A DNA stretch of 63,947 nt from Nitrospirota bacterium. GTDB lineage: Bacteria > Nitrospirota > Nitrospiria > SBBL01 > JAADHI01. The stretch spans positions 1 to 63,947 of the forward strand of contig JAJDBX010000064.1 of assembly GCA_029261135.1 (NCBI GenBank). Direction: 5' to 3'. The notes below the pieces were generated by a model. It saw nothing but the letters and a program-made list of their open reading frames with translations, searched no databases and was not told where the DNA came from. Position numbers and translations under genes: made by a program. Below are positions 63,169 to 63,947 of this stretch, in pieces (positions within the stretch are counted from its first letter, which is position 1; each line of letters starts with the position of its first letter).

Positions 63169-63426
63169 TTTTTCCCAAGGGCCTCCTTGAGAAAATCATT
63201 TTGCAGCTGGCTTTCTGCAAACAGGCGCTTCAATCGTTTGTTCTCTTCTGACAGAGATTTCATCTCGGATATTATGGTATGCCTCCATGCCGCCATATTT
63301 GCTGCGCCATTTATAAAAACTAGTACTACTCATCCCATGTTCTCGGCATAATTCTGCGACGGTTTGGCCGCTCTCGGATTGTTTCAAAATACTGATGATC
63401 TGACTTTCACTGAATCGCTGCTTCAT
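63162..63426 (-). pseudogene. IS3-family transposase OrfA (helix-turn-helix), frameshifted
   Basis: The N terminus MKQRFSESQIISILKQSESG and GMSSTSFYKWRSKYGGMEA is a typical HTH_Tnp_1 domain. After GGMEA the frame shifts; the true continuation ISEMKSLSEENKRLKRLFAE and LQNDFLKEALGKKW is the leucine-zipper end, stopping at TAA 63162. It overlaps orfB, as in normal IS3 elements where a programmed shift fuses the two. Confidence 0.85.
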
Positions 63427-63495
63427 TGTAAAATCCTCCTCAAAAAATGATAGAAAATTCTACTCACAAACACTACTATTTTTTGGGGGGATTAC

Positions 63496-63829
63496 CCAGA
63501 GAATATAGTTGTTTCTATTTTTATCGGAGAAAGGTTTGTATCCCGGAGACAAAATCTTTGAGAATAGAGACTGGACTTATTTTATTTTGAAGTCATGGAG
63601 CAGAACGGGGGATACACCCACCTCCTTGAGGAAAATAGACTGGCAAGGGTGAGATTAATAATATCAAGGCGAGCTCAAAATAGAAGTGCAATCCTATGCC
63701 ATTAGGCCATAAGCACTTATGTTTGTTTTGAGCTAAAATTTTGACTGTCTATTTTTGGTGCAAAGCAGTTTATCAAATTATACTTCAAGGGCATTAAGAA
63801 GATCCTTAGCTGTTAAGTCCCACAGTCTT
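63496..63829. other. Gene-free stretch between two mobile elements, with a long imperfect hairpin (63672-63734)
   Basis: No gene is recognised. Bases 63672-63734 form an interrupted palindrome: AGCTCAAAA/TTTTGAGCT outside, AAGTGC/GCACTT in the middle, CCTA/TAGG around the tip. The upper-strand frame after the transposase stop could encode RLWDLTAKDLLNALEV on the minus strand, possibly a shifted extension of the partial transposase. Confidence 0.55.
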
Positions 63830-63947
63830 CTAGTTTGGATTAAAATAAAAAAGTTTAGGGTGTTGTTGATATTTTTGGAGAATGATGTCATAGGGTGATT
63901 TGAATTTCAAGGCTTTCAGTGGACGTTGAAAATTATAGGCAAGTAAG
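63830..63947 (-). CDS. Partial transposase (C-terminal end), cut by window edge
   Basis: Only the last 38 or so residues are in the window, ending at TAG 63830. They read AYNFQRPLKALKFKSPYDII and then a QKYQQHPKLFYFNPN tail. The 'YNFQRPL.AL...SPY' pattern is the end of the DDE integrase core in several insertion-sequence families (IS481- or IS3-like). The exact family cannot be named from this piece. The rest lies beyond the right edge. Confidence 0.65.
   Translation of the reverse strand, partial: LLAYNFQRPLKALKFKSPYDIILQKYQQHPKLFYFNPN

Larger units (their letters stand above)
62295..63495 (-). mobile_element. Decayed IS3-family insertion sequence (about 1.2 kb)
   Basis: Imperfect terminal inverted repeats share GTAATCC at the tips (62295 and, complemented, 63495), then CCCA and an inner AGTAGAA. 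Between them lie orfA and orfB of an IS3-family (IS51/IS407-like) transposase, both broken. No target-site duplication is visible: the bases outside the two ends differ. The element is therefore an old, inactive insertion. Confidence 0.82.

Overview
The window reads as one contig of a Gram-negative-type (diderm) bacterium of moderate GC. It carries LPS transport genes (lptC-lptA-lptB), a heptose-7-phosphate kinase, a type IV pilus assembly operon with its secretin, meso-DAP-type peptidoglycan genes, sigma-54, and c-di-GMP signalling parts. The two-subunit pyruvate carboxylase, the lpt-rpoN-hpf-rapZ order and pilMNOPQ-aroK-aroB fit a Nitrospirota, Nitrospinota or 'deltaproteobacterial' type genome. 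No rRNA or tRNA gene is present to settle this, so the assignment is an inference.

Layout. Bases 1-11.6 kb (minus strand) hold the dcw cell-wall and division cluster in the order mraZ-rsmH-ftsL-ftsI-murE-murF-mraY-murD-ftsW-murG-murC(partial). A clear sigma-70 promoter and a four-repeat MraZ operator stand in front of mraZ. serB follows upstream on the same strand. From 12.9 kb most genes are on the plus strand: a TPR/periplasmic-binding exported protein, pycA-pycB, a site-2 protease, a 58-residue minus-strand ORF, moaA, a membrane-anchored SUMF1-like protein, and lepA-lepB-rfaE1. A minus-strand NSS transporter and an exported hypothetical protein follow. Bases 27.9-33.9 kb hold lptC-lptA-lptB-rpoN-hpf-rapZ-ubiX and a lipoprotein gene, tightly packed. 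Bases 34.2-42.1 kb hold pilM-N-O-P-Q, aroK, aroB and a lipoprotein. A ClC channel and an ABC permease/ATPase pair follow.

From about 46.4 kb the content turns accessory and many genes are decaying. There is a Cys-rich gene cut by one in-frame TGA, an active-looking diguanylate cyclase, a ChaN-PDZ lipoprotein with an apparently leaderless start, a methyltransferase and CrcB. Next comes a run of wrecks: a DUF190 gene, an archease gene, an RtcB RNA ligase lacking its whole middle, and a HAMP/PAS/receiver sensor. After an intact TPR protein there is a minus-strand candidate c-di-GMP-I (GEMM) riboswitch. Its 3' half overlaps an intrinsic terminator, and it lies ahead of a decayed FN3 lipoprotein gene. 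Then come an aminoglycoside-phosphotransferase/ATPase fusion, a macrodomain protein divergent from a membrane-spanning SMC-like ATPase, a seven-repeat RCC1-like protein, and a small protein resembling the c-di-GMP-binding MshEN domain. The window ends in a decayed IS3-family element and a partial second transposase.

How it fits together. The left two thirds are envelope housekeeping: peptidoglycan, LPS export, pili, protein secretion and translation quality. The right third is dispensable and has been shaped by insertion sequences and loss. A c-di-GMP theme (GGDEF enzyme with an I-site, riboswitch, MshEN-like domain, pili) links several separated loci. The most notable items are the riboswitch/terminator pair, the archease-RtcB ruin, the TGA-interrupted Cys-rich gene and the membrane-embedded SMC-like ATPase beside the macrodomain gene.
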